DNA from: Aphrocallistes beatrix
Taxonomy: Eukaryota; Porifera; Hexactinellida; Sceptrulophora; Aphrocallistidae
Assembly: GCA_963281255.1 (NCBI GenBank)
Contig: OY725498.1
Coordinates: forward strand, 4,216,001 to 4,280,000
Direction: 5' to 3'
Length of the DNA stretch: 64,000 bases
The notes beneath the pieces are model-generated. The model did not search any database, was not told the DNA's origin, and saw only the letters and a program-made list of their open reading frames with translations. Shown here piece by piece: positions 42,351 through 54,000 of the stretch (position 1 is its first letter; every line of letters starts with the position of its first letter). The translations under genes were made by a program, and so were the position numbers.

Positions 42351-44482
42351 AAATAACAAACACAAAATCTAACAAAGAAACGTCAAATTTTAAATTTTTA
42401 TTAATTTATATTTTATCCCCTCGAGATACTCATTTTAGACTTATATTTTATATCCAAGTCTAAGATTTGATCAACTATGCCATTTTAGGTCAACCCTCTT
42501 TTCACCATCATGTATAATTGTTCTTACAAACGAAAGTCACAAGAAGTGACACTGGTTCATGTTAATTAAGCTTCGTAATGCTCAAACAAATAGTACGTTT
42601 CTCAACCAAGTAAATCGGATGTGTAGATTATGAATTTGAAATCTAAAATACAGCACTATCTGTAGTTCGAACCATGTTTATCCTTTATAAATAGATCCAC
42701 TTTGCAAATATTTGAATGATTGGGATTCTAGATACTTTGATCCCTTTGTTGTCTCTATATCTCAACTCTCACTAGTTCAGGACTTGTAATGCGTTACTAT
42801 CGTCATTTCGCAAATTTACTTATTAACCAGTGTCACCTTGCACTCGCCATAAACCCCCAATATCAGAGAATACTAATAAATATGACACTGGTTAATATCG
42901 TTCTAAATTACACTGGACACATCGCTAGAACATTTGAAGGTTTAAAAACGCACGCAAGTTACACAATAGTAGTTTCAGAATTTAGGGAATGACATTCTTC
43001 GAGAATCATTTTTAAAATATGCTTGGGAGAATGACCTGAGGGGGATTATTCACTCAAATTCTTAAGTCAGATTCTAAGAATTTGTCTAAATTCGAAGAAA
43101 ATTCTTAGAATTAGTAATTCTTAGGTCCAATTCTAATAATTTAATTTAAGTGGTATATACCAAAATTCTCAAGCATAAATTCTAAGAATTACTATATTAA
43201 CCTGATATTGAAAATTTTACAATTTTCAGTGGTCTCGAAATGTATTAACTGATTAAAAATAGAAATTATAATTTATTAGCAATTTTTTAGAAGTAGTATT
43301 CATGAATCTCCATCGATAAACAATGAAATTAGTCTAAATATTTAGAAAATAAGGCAGATCGGCTAACCGATCGAAGATTTTCTTTACCGTTAACTGGATA
43401 AGTCTGCTGGGATAAGTAATCTCTCGATGGGTGAAACTTTATGGAACTTTTCACTGAGTTTAATTCTATCAATCGTGAGGGAATCGTTCGATTTGAGATC
43501 CATTTGAGTATAAACGATGCTAAATATTTTATGCGAAATCAATTAATCATATCTACCTATACAGATGTTTTGGTAAGATTGAAACTAGTATATCATCAGA
43601 CCAGTGGAATAAGTAAACATCTTCAATGGATTTAACCAAACAGTTGACTCCGCTTTATTAGGTCAAATTTCCAAGAATCGTTCCCATACGTTAGGGTAGT
43701 GGTTACCAGCCTGGGTTCCTGAGAACATATATCAAGGGGTCGATGAGTCCATGGGGTCTGAAATTATATATAACGATGAATGGAAGTCTACAGAATAATT
43801 ACTATAGAGTTTACGGACAAAAAAGAAAATCGGTGTATTAGGGTGAACAAATTTGACTTCTGAATAGAGAGTCCAGTATATTTAGAAATTTGGAAAATGT
43901 CTAGTTTGTTTGTTTATGTATGTTTTGGATTAAAATTCGACAAATAGAAACAAAAATGAACGTGATTGTCCATTTTGTCTGTGGGAGTGAAGGGGGAGGG
44001 GAATCAACAAATCCAGTATCCTAGCGTAGATTCAAATTACTCTCCTAGGCCTCAAACAATTACTGAGCGAATGCTCTCTAAATTTGCAAAATAAGCACGA
44101 AACAGCTAGACACTGAAAACCTAATTAAAACGCTACTGCAAAGCAAAAGAATGAGTCATGTGTAGCGTGAATTCGAATGGCTGGAAAAAAAAGATTTTGT
44201 TTGATTTGCTGTACTAATGAAATGTTAAAATCAATCAAGCTTTATCTGATAACGAAAATTAAAGGCTGCAAGAGTATATCACGGCGGAGAGATGAATATA
44301 GGAAAATATGTTTTTCGAGCGACTTCAGACTTAATTTAACAAAATACGTAATAGCATAATAACATAGAGTAACATGTTTGAAAAAATAATTCAAAATAGG
44401 GAAGAAAGCACAATTAGAAATGAGATAAAATTGAAATAGAAAGCATTCAAAACAAAATAGGACATTCGAGAAATAATTCAAT

Positions 44483-45730
44483 CTAAAATATCAGAAGACG
44501 ATGGTTGTGACCTACGAGAATAATTCTCCCTCTTGCATCTAGTGTGACACCAACCGGACTCTGTATGCTATCAGTGATTTTATGAACTAATTCTCCTTCT
44601 CGATTGAATAGAAAAATAGTGTTTTGGAAATAATCTGATATAATAAAGTTACCAGCACCATCTATACAGAATGAAAAGGGTTGTTTCAAATGTTTGGAAA
44701 TAGAATTGAGAACAGCATTCTGTACCTGAGTGAGGTTATAGTTGAAAGAATAGAGGAAAGGGTTAGTGTAGCTCAGTACATAAATGTACTCGTTGGTTAG
44801 TTTTATGTTAGAAGGAGACTTCAGTATTCCTTTTCCAAACTGAGACTTGAATAGGAAATCTTTGGAGAATATTTCGACTCGATTATTACCCCAATCACAC
44901 ACAAATATATCTCCATTCAATTCATTGATCGTAATGCCACGTGGAGAATTCAATTGACCTTCTCCATTCCCTGGAGTTCCTATCTGATTCAGAAATGTTC
45001 CATTCAAATCATTAACTAACAAACAACCATTTCCGTACTGAGATACAAACACTTTATTTTGGTAGAAAGCAATGCAAAGAGGATTTTTCATCTTACCAGC
45101 TCCATCTCTATCTCCAAACTTGTACAAATACTTTCCATCTTTGTCAAATATTTGCACTCTGTGGTTGCTCTGATCTGCTACGAAAATATTACCAGTCTGG
45201 TAGTGGACTGCTACTCCATGAGGTTTAGAGAATTGTCCTTCCTTACCACCTGATGTCCCTCCTATACTGAGTACAGGAGTCACTTTTCCCTCATAATCTA
45301 CTACAGGTAGGCTAGATACTACAGAAGTAGAGTTAGTAACAGTAAGTCTACCAATAGTACCAGCTAACTCCAATATTGTCTTGTCAAAGTCAAGACTGAT
45401 GTGTTTAGATTCGAACTGAGATTCAAATTCTTTTCGTTTCTCTGTCATTTGTTTGATCATAGACTCTTGAAGATGTTTGAGGTCGTTAGATTTGAAATTT
45501 TCTTTGACTAAATTCAATCCTGTTTCAAGTTCTGTTAGAGATTGTTTGTGTTTATCTCTTTCTCTTTTGTAATTGTTGAGGATTTCTTCTAATTCGTTTA
45601 AAAGTTGTCTCTCCCTCTCTCTCACACAATTTATCAGTTCTCGGAAACGAGATTCAATTTCACTTTTCACTTTAGAGACTTGGTTCTCAAAACTCAATTC
45701 TTCAGAAGGAACGAGTGAAGCTGTAGCCAT
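44483..45730 (-). CDS. Coiled-coil/NHL beta-propeller protein, array copy 3
   Basis: The encoded protein is identical to array copies 1 and 2. Same start, same flanking Aven relic (43,403) and TTCN3GAA cluster (upstream at 46,452). Confidence 0.75.
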   Translation of the reverse strand: MATASLVPSEELSFENQVSKVKSEIESRFRELINCVRERERQLLNELEEILNNYKRERDKHKQSLTELETGLNLVKENFKSNDLKHLQESMIKQMTEKRKEFESQFESKHISLDFDKTILELAGTIGRLTVTNSTSVVSSLPVVDYEGKVTPVLSIGGTSGGKEGQFSKPHGVAVHYQTGNIFVADQSNHRVQIFDKDGKYLYKFGDRDGAGKMKNPLCIAFYQNKVFVSQYGNGCLLVNDLNGTFLNQIGTPGNGEGQLNSPRGITINELNGDIFVCDWGNNRVEIFSKDFLFKSQFGKGILKSPSNIKLTNEYIYVLSYTNPFLYSFNYNLTQVQNAVLNSISKHLKQPFSFCIDGAGNFIISDYFQNTIFLFNREGELVHKITDSIQSPVGVTLDARGRIILVGHNHRLLIF

Positions 45731-47862
45731 AAATAACAAACACAAAATCTAACAAAGAAACGTCAAATTTTAAATTTTTATTAATTTATATTTTATCCCC
45801 TCGAGATACTCATTTTAGACTTATATTTTATATCCAAGTCTAAGATTTGATCAACTATGCCATTTTAGGTCAACCCTCTTTTCACCATCATGTATAATTG
45901 TTCTTACAAACGAAAGTCACAAGAAGTGACACTGGTTCATGTTAATTAAGCTTCGTAATGCTCAAACAAATAGTACGTTTCTCAACCAAGTAAATCGGAT
46001 GTGTAGATTATGAATTTGAAATCTAAAATACAGCACTATCTGTAGTTCGAACCATGTTTATCCTTTATAAATAGATCCACTTTGCAAATATTTGAATGAT
46101 TGGGATTCTAGATACTTTGATCCCTTTGTTGTCTCTATATCTCAACTCTCACTAGTTCAGGACTTGTAATGCGTTACTATCGTCATTTCGCAAATTTACT
46201 TATTAACCAGTGTCACCTTGCACTCGCCATAAACCCCCAATATCAGAGAATACTAATAAATATGACACTGGTTAATATCGTTCTAAATTACACTGGACAC
46301 ATCGCTAGAACATTTGAAGGTTTAAAAACGCACGCAAGTTACACAATAGTAGTTTCAGAATTTAGGGAATGACATTCTTCGAGAATCATTTTTAAAATAT
46401 GCTTGGGAGAATGACCTGAGGGGGATTATTCACTCAAATTCTTAAGTCAGATTCTAAGAATTTGTCTAAATTCGAAGAAAATTCTTAGAATTAGTAATTC
46501 TTAGGTCCAATTCTAATAATTTAATTTAAGTGGTATATACCAAAATTCTCAAGCATAAATTCTAAGAATTACTATATTAACCTGATATTGAAAATTTTAC
46601 AATTTTCAGTGGTCTCGAAATGTATTAACTGATTAAAAATAGAAATTATAATTTATTAGCAATTTTTTAGAAGTAGTATTCATGAATCTCCATCGATAAA
46701 CAATGAAATTAGTCTAAATATTTAGAAAATAAGGCAGATCGGCTAACCGATCGAAGATTTTCTTTACCGTTAACTGGATAAGTCTGCTGGGATAAGTAAT
46801 CTCTCGATGGGTGAAACTTTATGGAACTTTTCACTGAGTTTAATTCTATCAATCGTGAGGGAATCGTTCGATTTGAGATCCATTTGAGTATAAACGATGC
46901 TAAATATTTTATGCGAAATCAATTAATCATATCTACCTATACAGATGTTTTGGTAAGATTGAAACTAGTATATCATCAGACCAGTGGAATAAGTAAACAT
47001 CTTCAATGGATTTAACCAAACAGTTGACTCCGCTTTATTAGGTCAAATTTCCAAGAATCGTTCCCATACGTTAGGGTAGTGGTTACCAGCCTGGGTTCCT
47101 GAGAACATATATCAAGGGGTCGATGAGTCCATGGGGTCTGAAATTATATATAACGATGAATGGAAGTCTACAGAATAATTACTATAGAGTTTACGGACAA
47201 AAAAGAAAATCGGTGTATTAGGGTGAACAAATTTGACTTCTGAATAGAGAGTCCAGTATATTTAGAAATTTGGAAAATGTCTAGTTTGTTTGTTTATGTA
47301 TGTTTTGGATTAAAATTCGACAAATAGAAACAAAAATGAACGTGATTGTCCATTTTGTCTGTGGGAGTGAAGGGGGAGGGGAATCAACAAATCCAGTATC
47401 CTAGCGTAGATTCAAATTACTCTCCTAGGCCTCAAACAATTACTGAGCGAATGCTCTCTAAATTTGCAAAATAAGCACGAAACAGCTAGACACTGAAAAC
47501 CTAATTAAAACGCTACTGCAAAGCAAAAGAATGAGTCATGTGTAGCGTGAATTCGAATGGCTGGAAAAAAAAGATTTTGTTTGATTTGCTGTACTAATGA
47601 AATGTTAAAATCAATCAAGCTTTATCTGATAACGAAAATTAAAGGCTGCAAGAGTATATCACGGCGGAGAGATGAATATAGGAAAATATGTTTTTCGAGC
47701 GACTTCAGACTTAATTTAACAAAATACGTAATAGCATAATAACATAGAGTAACATGTTTGAAAAAATAATTCAAAATAGGGAAGAAAGCACAATTAGAAA
47801 TGAGATAAAATTGAAATAGAAAGCATTCAAAACAAAATAGGACATTCGAGAAATAATTCAAT

Positions 47863-49110
47863 CTAAAATATCAGAAGACGATGGTTGTGACCTACGAGAA
47901 TAATTCTCCCTCTTGCATCTAGTGTGACACCAACCGGACTCTGTATGCTATCAGTGATTTTATGAACTAATTCTCCTTCTCGATTGAATAGAAAAATAGT
48001 GTTTTGGAAATAATCTGATATAATAAAGTTACCAGCACCATCTATACAGAATGAAAAGGGTTGTTTCAAATGTTTGGAAATAGAATTGAGAACAGCATTC
48101 TGTACCTGAGTGAGGTTATAGTTGAAAGAATAGAGGAAAGGGTTAGTGTAGCTCAGTACATAAATGTACTCGTTGGTTAGTTTTATGTTAGAAGGAGACT
48201 TCAGTATTCCTTTTCCAAACTGAGACTTGAATAGGAAATCTTTGGAGAATATTTCGACTCGATTATTACCCCAATCACACACAAATATATCTCCATTCAA
48301 TTCATTGATCGTAATGCCACGTGGAGAATTCAATTGACCTTCTCCATTCCCTGGAGTTCCTATCTGATTCAGAAATGTTCCATTCAAATCATTAACTAAC
48401 AAACAACCATTTCCGTACTGAGATACAAACACTTTATTTTGGTAGAAAGCAATGCAAAGAGGATTTTTCATCTTACCAGCTCCATCTCTATCTCCAAACT
48501 TGTACAAATACTTTCCATCTTTGTCAAATATTTGCACTCTGTGGTTGCTCTGATCTGCTACGAAAATATTACCAGTCTGGTAGTGGACTGCTACTCCATG
48601 AGGTTTAGAGAATTGTCCTTCCTTACCACCTGATGTCCCTCCTATACTGAGTACAGGAGTCACTTTTCCCTCATAATCTACTACAGGTAGGCTAGATACT
48701 ACAGAAGTAGAGTTAGTAACAGTAAGTCTACCAATAGTACCAGCTAACTCCAATATTGTCTTGTCAAAGTCAAGACTGATGTGTTTAGATTCGAACTGAG
48801 ATTCAAATTCTTTTCGTTTCTCTGTCATTTGTTTGATCATAGACTCTTGAAGATGTTTGAGGTCGTTAGATTTGAAATTTTCTTTGACTAAATTCAATCC
48901 TGTTTCAAGTTCTGTTAGAGATTGTTTGTGTTTATCTCTTTCTCTTTTGTAATTGTTGAGGATTTCTTCTAATTCGTTTAAAAGTTGTCTCTCCCTCTCT
49001 CTCACACAATTTATCAGTTCTCGGAAACGAGATTCAATTTCACTTTTCACTTTAGAGACTTGGTTCTCAAAACTCAATTCTTCAGAAGGAACGAGTGAAG
49101 CTGTAGCCAT
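47863..49110 (-). CDS. Coiled-coil/NHL beta-propeller protein, array copy 4
   Basis: The encoded protein is identical to the other array copies. Its upstream region is complete to 50,170, where the gap begins. The next expected unit would lie inside or beyond the gap. Confidence 0.75.
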   Translation of the reverse strand: MATASLVPSEELSFENQVSKVKSEIESRFRELINCVRERERQLLNELEEILNNYKRERDKHKQSLTELETGLNLVKENFKSNDLKHLQESMIKQMTEKRKEFESQFESKHISLDFDKTILELAGTIGRLTVTNSTSVVSSLPVVDYEGKVTPVLSIGGTSGGKEGQFSKPHGVAVHYQTGNIFVADQSNHRVQIFDKDGKYLYKFGDRDGAGKMKNPLCIAFYQNKVFVSQYGNGCLLVNDLNGTFLNQIGTPGNGEGQLNSPRGITINELNGDIFVCDWGNNRVEIFSKDFLFKSQFGKGILKSPSNIKLTNEYIYVLSYTNPFLYSFNYNLTQVQNAVLNSISKHLKQPFSFCIDGAGNFIISDYFQNTIFLFNREGELVHKITDSIQSPVGVTLDARGRIILVGHNHRLLIF

Positions 49111-50170
49111 AAATAACAAACACAAAATCTAACAAAGAAACGTCAAATTTTAAATTTTTATTAATTTATATTTTATCCCCTCGAGATACTCATTTTAGAC
49201 TTATATTTTATATCCAAGTCTAAGATTTGATCAACTATGCCATTTTAGGTCAACCCTCTTTTCACCATCATGTATAATTGTTCTTACAAACGAAAGTCAC
49301 AAGAAGTGACACTGGTTCATGTTAATTAAGCTTCGTAATGCTCAAACAAATAGTACGTTTCTCAACCAAGTAAATCGGATGTGTAGATTATGAATTTGAA
49401 ATCTAAAATACAGCACTATCTGTAGTTCGAACCATGTTTATCCTTTATAAATAGATCCACTTTGCAAATATTTGAATGATTGGGATTCTAGATACTTTGA
49501 TCCCTTTGTTGTCTCTATATCTCAACTCTCACTAGTTCAGGACTTGTAATGCGTTACTATCGTCATTTCGCAAATTTACTTATTAACCAGTGTCACCTTG
49601 CACTCGCCATAAACCCCCAATATCAGAGAATACTAATAAATATGACACTGGTTAATATCGTTCTAAATTACACTGGACACATCGCTAGAACATTTGAAGG
49701 TTTAAAAACGCACGCAAGTTACACAATAGTAGTTTCAGAATTTAGGGAATGACATTCTTCGAGAATCATTTTTAAAATATGCTTGGGAGAATGACCTGAG
49801 GGGGATTATTCACTCAAATTCTTAAGTCAGATTCTAAGAATTTGTCTAAATTCGAAGAAAATTCTTAGAATTAGTAATTCTTAGGTCCAATTCTAATAAT
49901 TTAATTTAAGTGGTATATACCAAAATTCTCAAGCATAAATTCTAAGAATTACTATATTAACCTGATATTGAAAATTTTACAATTTTCAGTGGTCTCGAAA
50001 TGTATTAACTGATTAAAAATAGAAATTATAATTTATTAGCAATTTTTTAGAAGTAGTATTCATGAATCTCCATCGATAAACAATGAAATTAGTCTAAATA
50101 TTTAGAAAATAAGGCAGATCGGCTAACCGATCGAAGATTTTCTTTACCGTTAACTGGATAAGTCTGCTGG

Positions 50171-50370
50171 NNNNNNNNNNNNNNNNNNNNNNNNNNNNNN
50201 NNNNNNNNNNNNNNNNNNNNNNNNNNNNNNNNNNNNNNNNNNNNNNNNNNNNNNNNNNNNNNNNNNNNNNNNNNNNNNNNNNNNNNNNNNNNNNNNNNNN
50301 NNNNNNNNNNNNNNNNNNNNNNNNNNNNNNNNNNNNNNNNNNNNNNNNNNNNNNNNNNNNNNNNNNNNNN
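50171..50370. other. Assembly gap (200 N)
   Basis: A run of exactly 200 N, probably a fixed-size placeholder. Sequence on the right is unrelated to the array unit, so the array's true right end and the DNA between it and POLR1A are unknown. Confidence 0.99.
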
Positions 50371-50497
50371 ACCATTCTCAGCTAAGAAATTAGATTCTTC
50401 ATTGAAAAATATTATTAACGATAAATGAATTAATTGTCTTGATACTATTAACAATATTTTAAATCACATCTACAAAGTGTAAAGATATTTCAATTCA

Positions 50498-50560
50498 AAC
50501 AAGCGCGCTTTGCGGACTTGCGTAGCGCGGCTAGCGAAGGCGCCAAGGGATGTCAACAAA
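50498..50560. repeat. Fragment of the GC-rich dispersed repeat
   Basis: 'caagcgcgctttgcggacttgcg' with 'gcgcggctagcgaagg' matches the GC-rich end of the elements at 1-356, 24,115 and 30,660, but more diverged. Confidence 0.45.
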
Positions 50561-50633
50561 TTCAGAAGTTCCACGGGTGCCAAATATTGATTACTTCCAC
50601 TAATCAATTTCAAACTTGATTATTCAATAAATA

Positions 50634-50788
50634 CAGTCGACTCCGCTTAATAGGGCCACATCGGTCAGAGGACATTTTGGCCCGATTAAGCGGAGAACCC
50701 TATTAACCAAAAATATTTTGTATTAGCTTCTATGTGTGAGAGCTATTCTGGTCCTACCAAAAGTGGCCCTATTAAGCGGAGTCGACTG
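50634..50788. mobile_element. Pogo-like MITE (155 bp)
   Basis: Perfect ends CAGTCGACTCCGCTTAATAG and its complement, flanked by TA at both sides. The element at 61,503 is the same family. Confidence 0.7.
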
Positions 50789-50903
50789 TATATTGTAAAA
50801 AAACCCCCAAGATATTCATAGTTATTTCGTAATTATATTATATAACAATTCTATAATAATTATATAATAATTATATAATTATTATATAATTATTATATCA
50901 ATA

Positions 50904-51071
50904 TAGTCAACCCTGCTTAATCGGGACAACCGCTTAATTGGGACAAGTCTCCAGGAACGGAATGGTTCCCTGACATAGAAGCTAATATTAAATTTCATCG
51001 GTTGGGGAAACTACGCTTAATCGGGACAAAATATCCGGGACCAAAGTGTCCCGATTAAGCGGAGTCACCTG
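50904..51071. mobile_element. Pogo-like MITE (about 168 bp), variant ends
   Basis: The ends 'tagtcaaccctgcttaatcggg' and 'cccgattaagcggagtcacctg' are imperfect inverted repeats with TA flanks (right TA at 51,072-73). It sits directly against the last visible POLR1A exon. Confidence 0.6.
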
Positions 51072-51097
51072 TACTTAATCGCAAATCTCAGAAATAC

Positions 51098-54000
51098 CTT
51101 TATTCTTCCCATCGTCTTTATCCTCATCTGCATTCTCATCTTCCTCTCGATTCTCTTCAATAATCTTATCTACTTTAACCTTGAACAGAGTGTCGTGCTG
51201 GTTTTTCACCATCCGAGATATAGTTTTGAGGATGATTCGAATAAATTTAGTTTCCACATAACTGAGAATTCGTTTCATTGATAAGCCGAAGTACTCTTTT
51301 ACATACTTCTTACTGTGGAATGTGAGTTTAAATCGTACTTTTCGGTATCTAGAGGGAGATAAAGCAAAATATGACAAATGAATCGGACAATTTGATAAAA
51401 GGGGTTTAAAACTAGATAAAGAAGGGAACCAAGATAAATTTTATAATTTACAAAATGAGATGACAGTATTTATACTTGTACTTTGCTATATAAAAGTAGT
51501 ATTTCGAATTACTCATTTATGATTCATTCGTTTACCTTGAGTTAGGATGGCCATCAGATGTAATGGAGTCAAGAACTTCAAACTTCTTCAACACCTCTTC
51601 CATCGTCACCTTCTTCAACGCCCGTTCTATATCCTTGGCTACCTCCTTGCCCAGACCTTTCAAGAGGGGAGCTTCCATACACGGGGTACTGATATTGGCA
51701 GAGGCAGTCATGAGGATTTCGCGAAGTCTTGGAATGCCCAGCGTAACGTTCATCTCACCACGACCCGCGAAGTGAAAGGTGTTGAGTGTCATTTGAGTGG
51801 AAGGTTCTCCGATTGATTGCGCTGCGAGAATTCCGACTGGGTCACCAGGTTGGCATAGAGATGAGAGGTATTTTAGTTCGAAGCAAGTGCGAAATTCCTC
51901 GGCTGTTAGGTCAGGTGAGAATGAATCGAACTCAGTTGTAAGATAATTCGAGATGACACTTTGCATTTTCTCAGATAAACTGCCTAAAAGGTCGAAATGA
52001 AATAATTTGGTCTTCAAAAAATCATTTAAAAATTTCATTTTGGACTACTAACCGATGTGATAATCAGGCTGATAAATACTCTGCACTGTATCGAAGCTGG
52101 TCTCACAATACCTATAATACTTCTCAATCTCCTCATCTGTGAGCTTGTACCAGTTGTCTATCGCCGCCATCTGCCATAGTCTCCTGTGGTTAGCGAGAGG
52201 CAAGGCCATTTCCTGCCCTTCATCAATCCTGAAGTAATACCGGCATTTATTATAATAGTTCAGAAAGGGAGTTGCCCTTAGACTGTTACTGTATAGAAAC
52301 TCTTCGTTCGTGCAGTTAAGTTTACGCGTATACTTGTTCATTTTCGCGTTTATCTTCTCAATATAGCTCCGAGCTAAACCAGGTCTCAAGTATTCGACCA
52401 CTTTATCAGTATCGAGTTTACTGTTCATTGCATCAATGTTGTTTCGAATGAAATTAAACTGCTCCGCCTGTAAATATGCGGACTTTTCGGGACATATACC
52501 ATCTTCTCCGTATAAAAACTGAATCACTGATCCGTCACTATCACGAACAGTGAGGTCGTAGCACACTTTAATACCTTCCAAATGCTTGATCAGACACCTT
52601 TGTAGATATCCACTACGACTAGTCTTAACAGCCGTATCAATCAGTCCCTCTCTCCCAGCCATGCAGTGGAAGAAATACTCCCGTGGGTTGATACCGGTCA
52701 AAAAGCGTCCGGTAACGAAACCACCGGCTCTGAGGCTTATATCGTACGGTTTGTTACAGGGTAAGGAGCGGCCGGAAATGGTGAGAGGGGGTCTTGCACC
52801 CTCTAACTCGATCTGTCCAAGCAGAGCGGATATCTGCAGTCGATTCACGGCAGAACCCTTAGCTCCTGCTTCTACCATCAAATGGAGAGAGTTTTCGGGG
52901 AATCCTTTCAGATGTAGTTTGTTCAGTTTCTGGTTGAGTTCATTGTTGATTTTATTCGCATGTTTCTTGAATACTAAGTCTGCATGTTTTTTAGCTTCGT
53001 TTCCGCCGGTGTGATAAAACTTTTCAAACTTTTTGCGGAGACTTTCTTCATCAACGGATATGACACCTTCACTCTCTGAAGAGAATAACTCATTGGCAGC
53101 AGCTAATCCAGCTTCTTCAGTTCCTTTAAGGATCGAATTACGAAGTTTCTCACCTTCTTTCGTTAACAGGATATCCGCAACACCCATACTGAATCCATGG
53201 TGTTGTAGGAAAACTGTGAAAAGTCGCGCTAGTGCAGAAAGCAGCTCCGAAGCAATGCTACTCCCATATAACTCATGGCAGGCATGCACCAATCCAAACT
53301 GCGTCGATCCGAACTGACTCTTGTCAAGAACACCACACAAGAGCTCTCCATCTCGAAAGATGACCTCATTCTCACTCATGTGCGGTAGTTCTGTCCATAA
53401 AATGCCACCAGTCTTAGCCTTCCCGTGCATAGATACTAACTGCTTTTCTGGAGGAATTATATTCTTTAGTACAGTGGAGATGACCTGTTTTCCAGACCAT
53501 AGTTTCTTAGGCTTCAGCATACACGGTGGAACAACTCGAAATCTATGTTTAAATGTTGGTAGAGCAGCGTAAACTAATTGGAAGTAGGTGTGTACGTCTA
53601 ACATTCTCCCTCTGATAGTTAGCAACACTCCTCCGATGACATGGTCCTGTATGAGTCCACTTATCGGGGCACCGTCTTTAGGTGATAAGTATTGGTGTTG
53701 AGTGCCTACAAGGTTGATAGCCTCAGACCTAGCCACTTCATTCTGTGGCATATGTACATTCATCTCATCTCCATCGAAGTCTGCATTGTAAGATTTGCAG
53801 TTGGCATAGTGGAGACGTATTGTGTTCTCTCCGGACAAAACGCGCGCTTTATGCGCCATGATAGAAGGTCTGTGTAGAGTTGGCTGCCGGTTGGCCAGTA
53901 GAATATCTCCATTACGTAAATGCCTATGGACTTTTTTTGCACCTTCAACTTTACCCAGGGCAGAAGGTGTCAAAAGTTGTCGAGCCATGGCTTCTCTTTG

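Larger units (their letters stand above)
35325..50170. repeat. Tandem array of a 3,380-bp NHL gene unit (~4.4 copies)
   Basis: Sequence repeats with an exact 3,380-base offset from 35,325 to the gap at 50,171. I saw no difference between units in the lines I compared. Unit starts (taking 35,325 as phase): 35,325, 38,705, 42,085, 45,465 and a partial one at 48,845. Each unit holds the NHL promoter side, an AT-rich spacer, an Aven-like relic, the duplicon 3' flank and an NHL gene. Either very recent unequal exchange or assembly expansion of fewer copies. Confidence 0.9.

Noticed and set aside
35325-50170. Regular repetition suggestive of a satellite or CRISPR-like array
   Set aside because: The period is 3,380 bases and each unit contains a complete gene. 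It is a gene tandem array, possibly inflated by assembly.
50089-50454. Open frames running through the N gap
   Set aside because: They exist only because unknown bases contain no stop codons.
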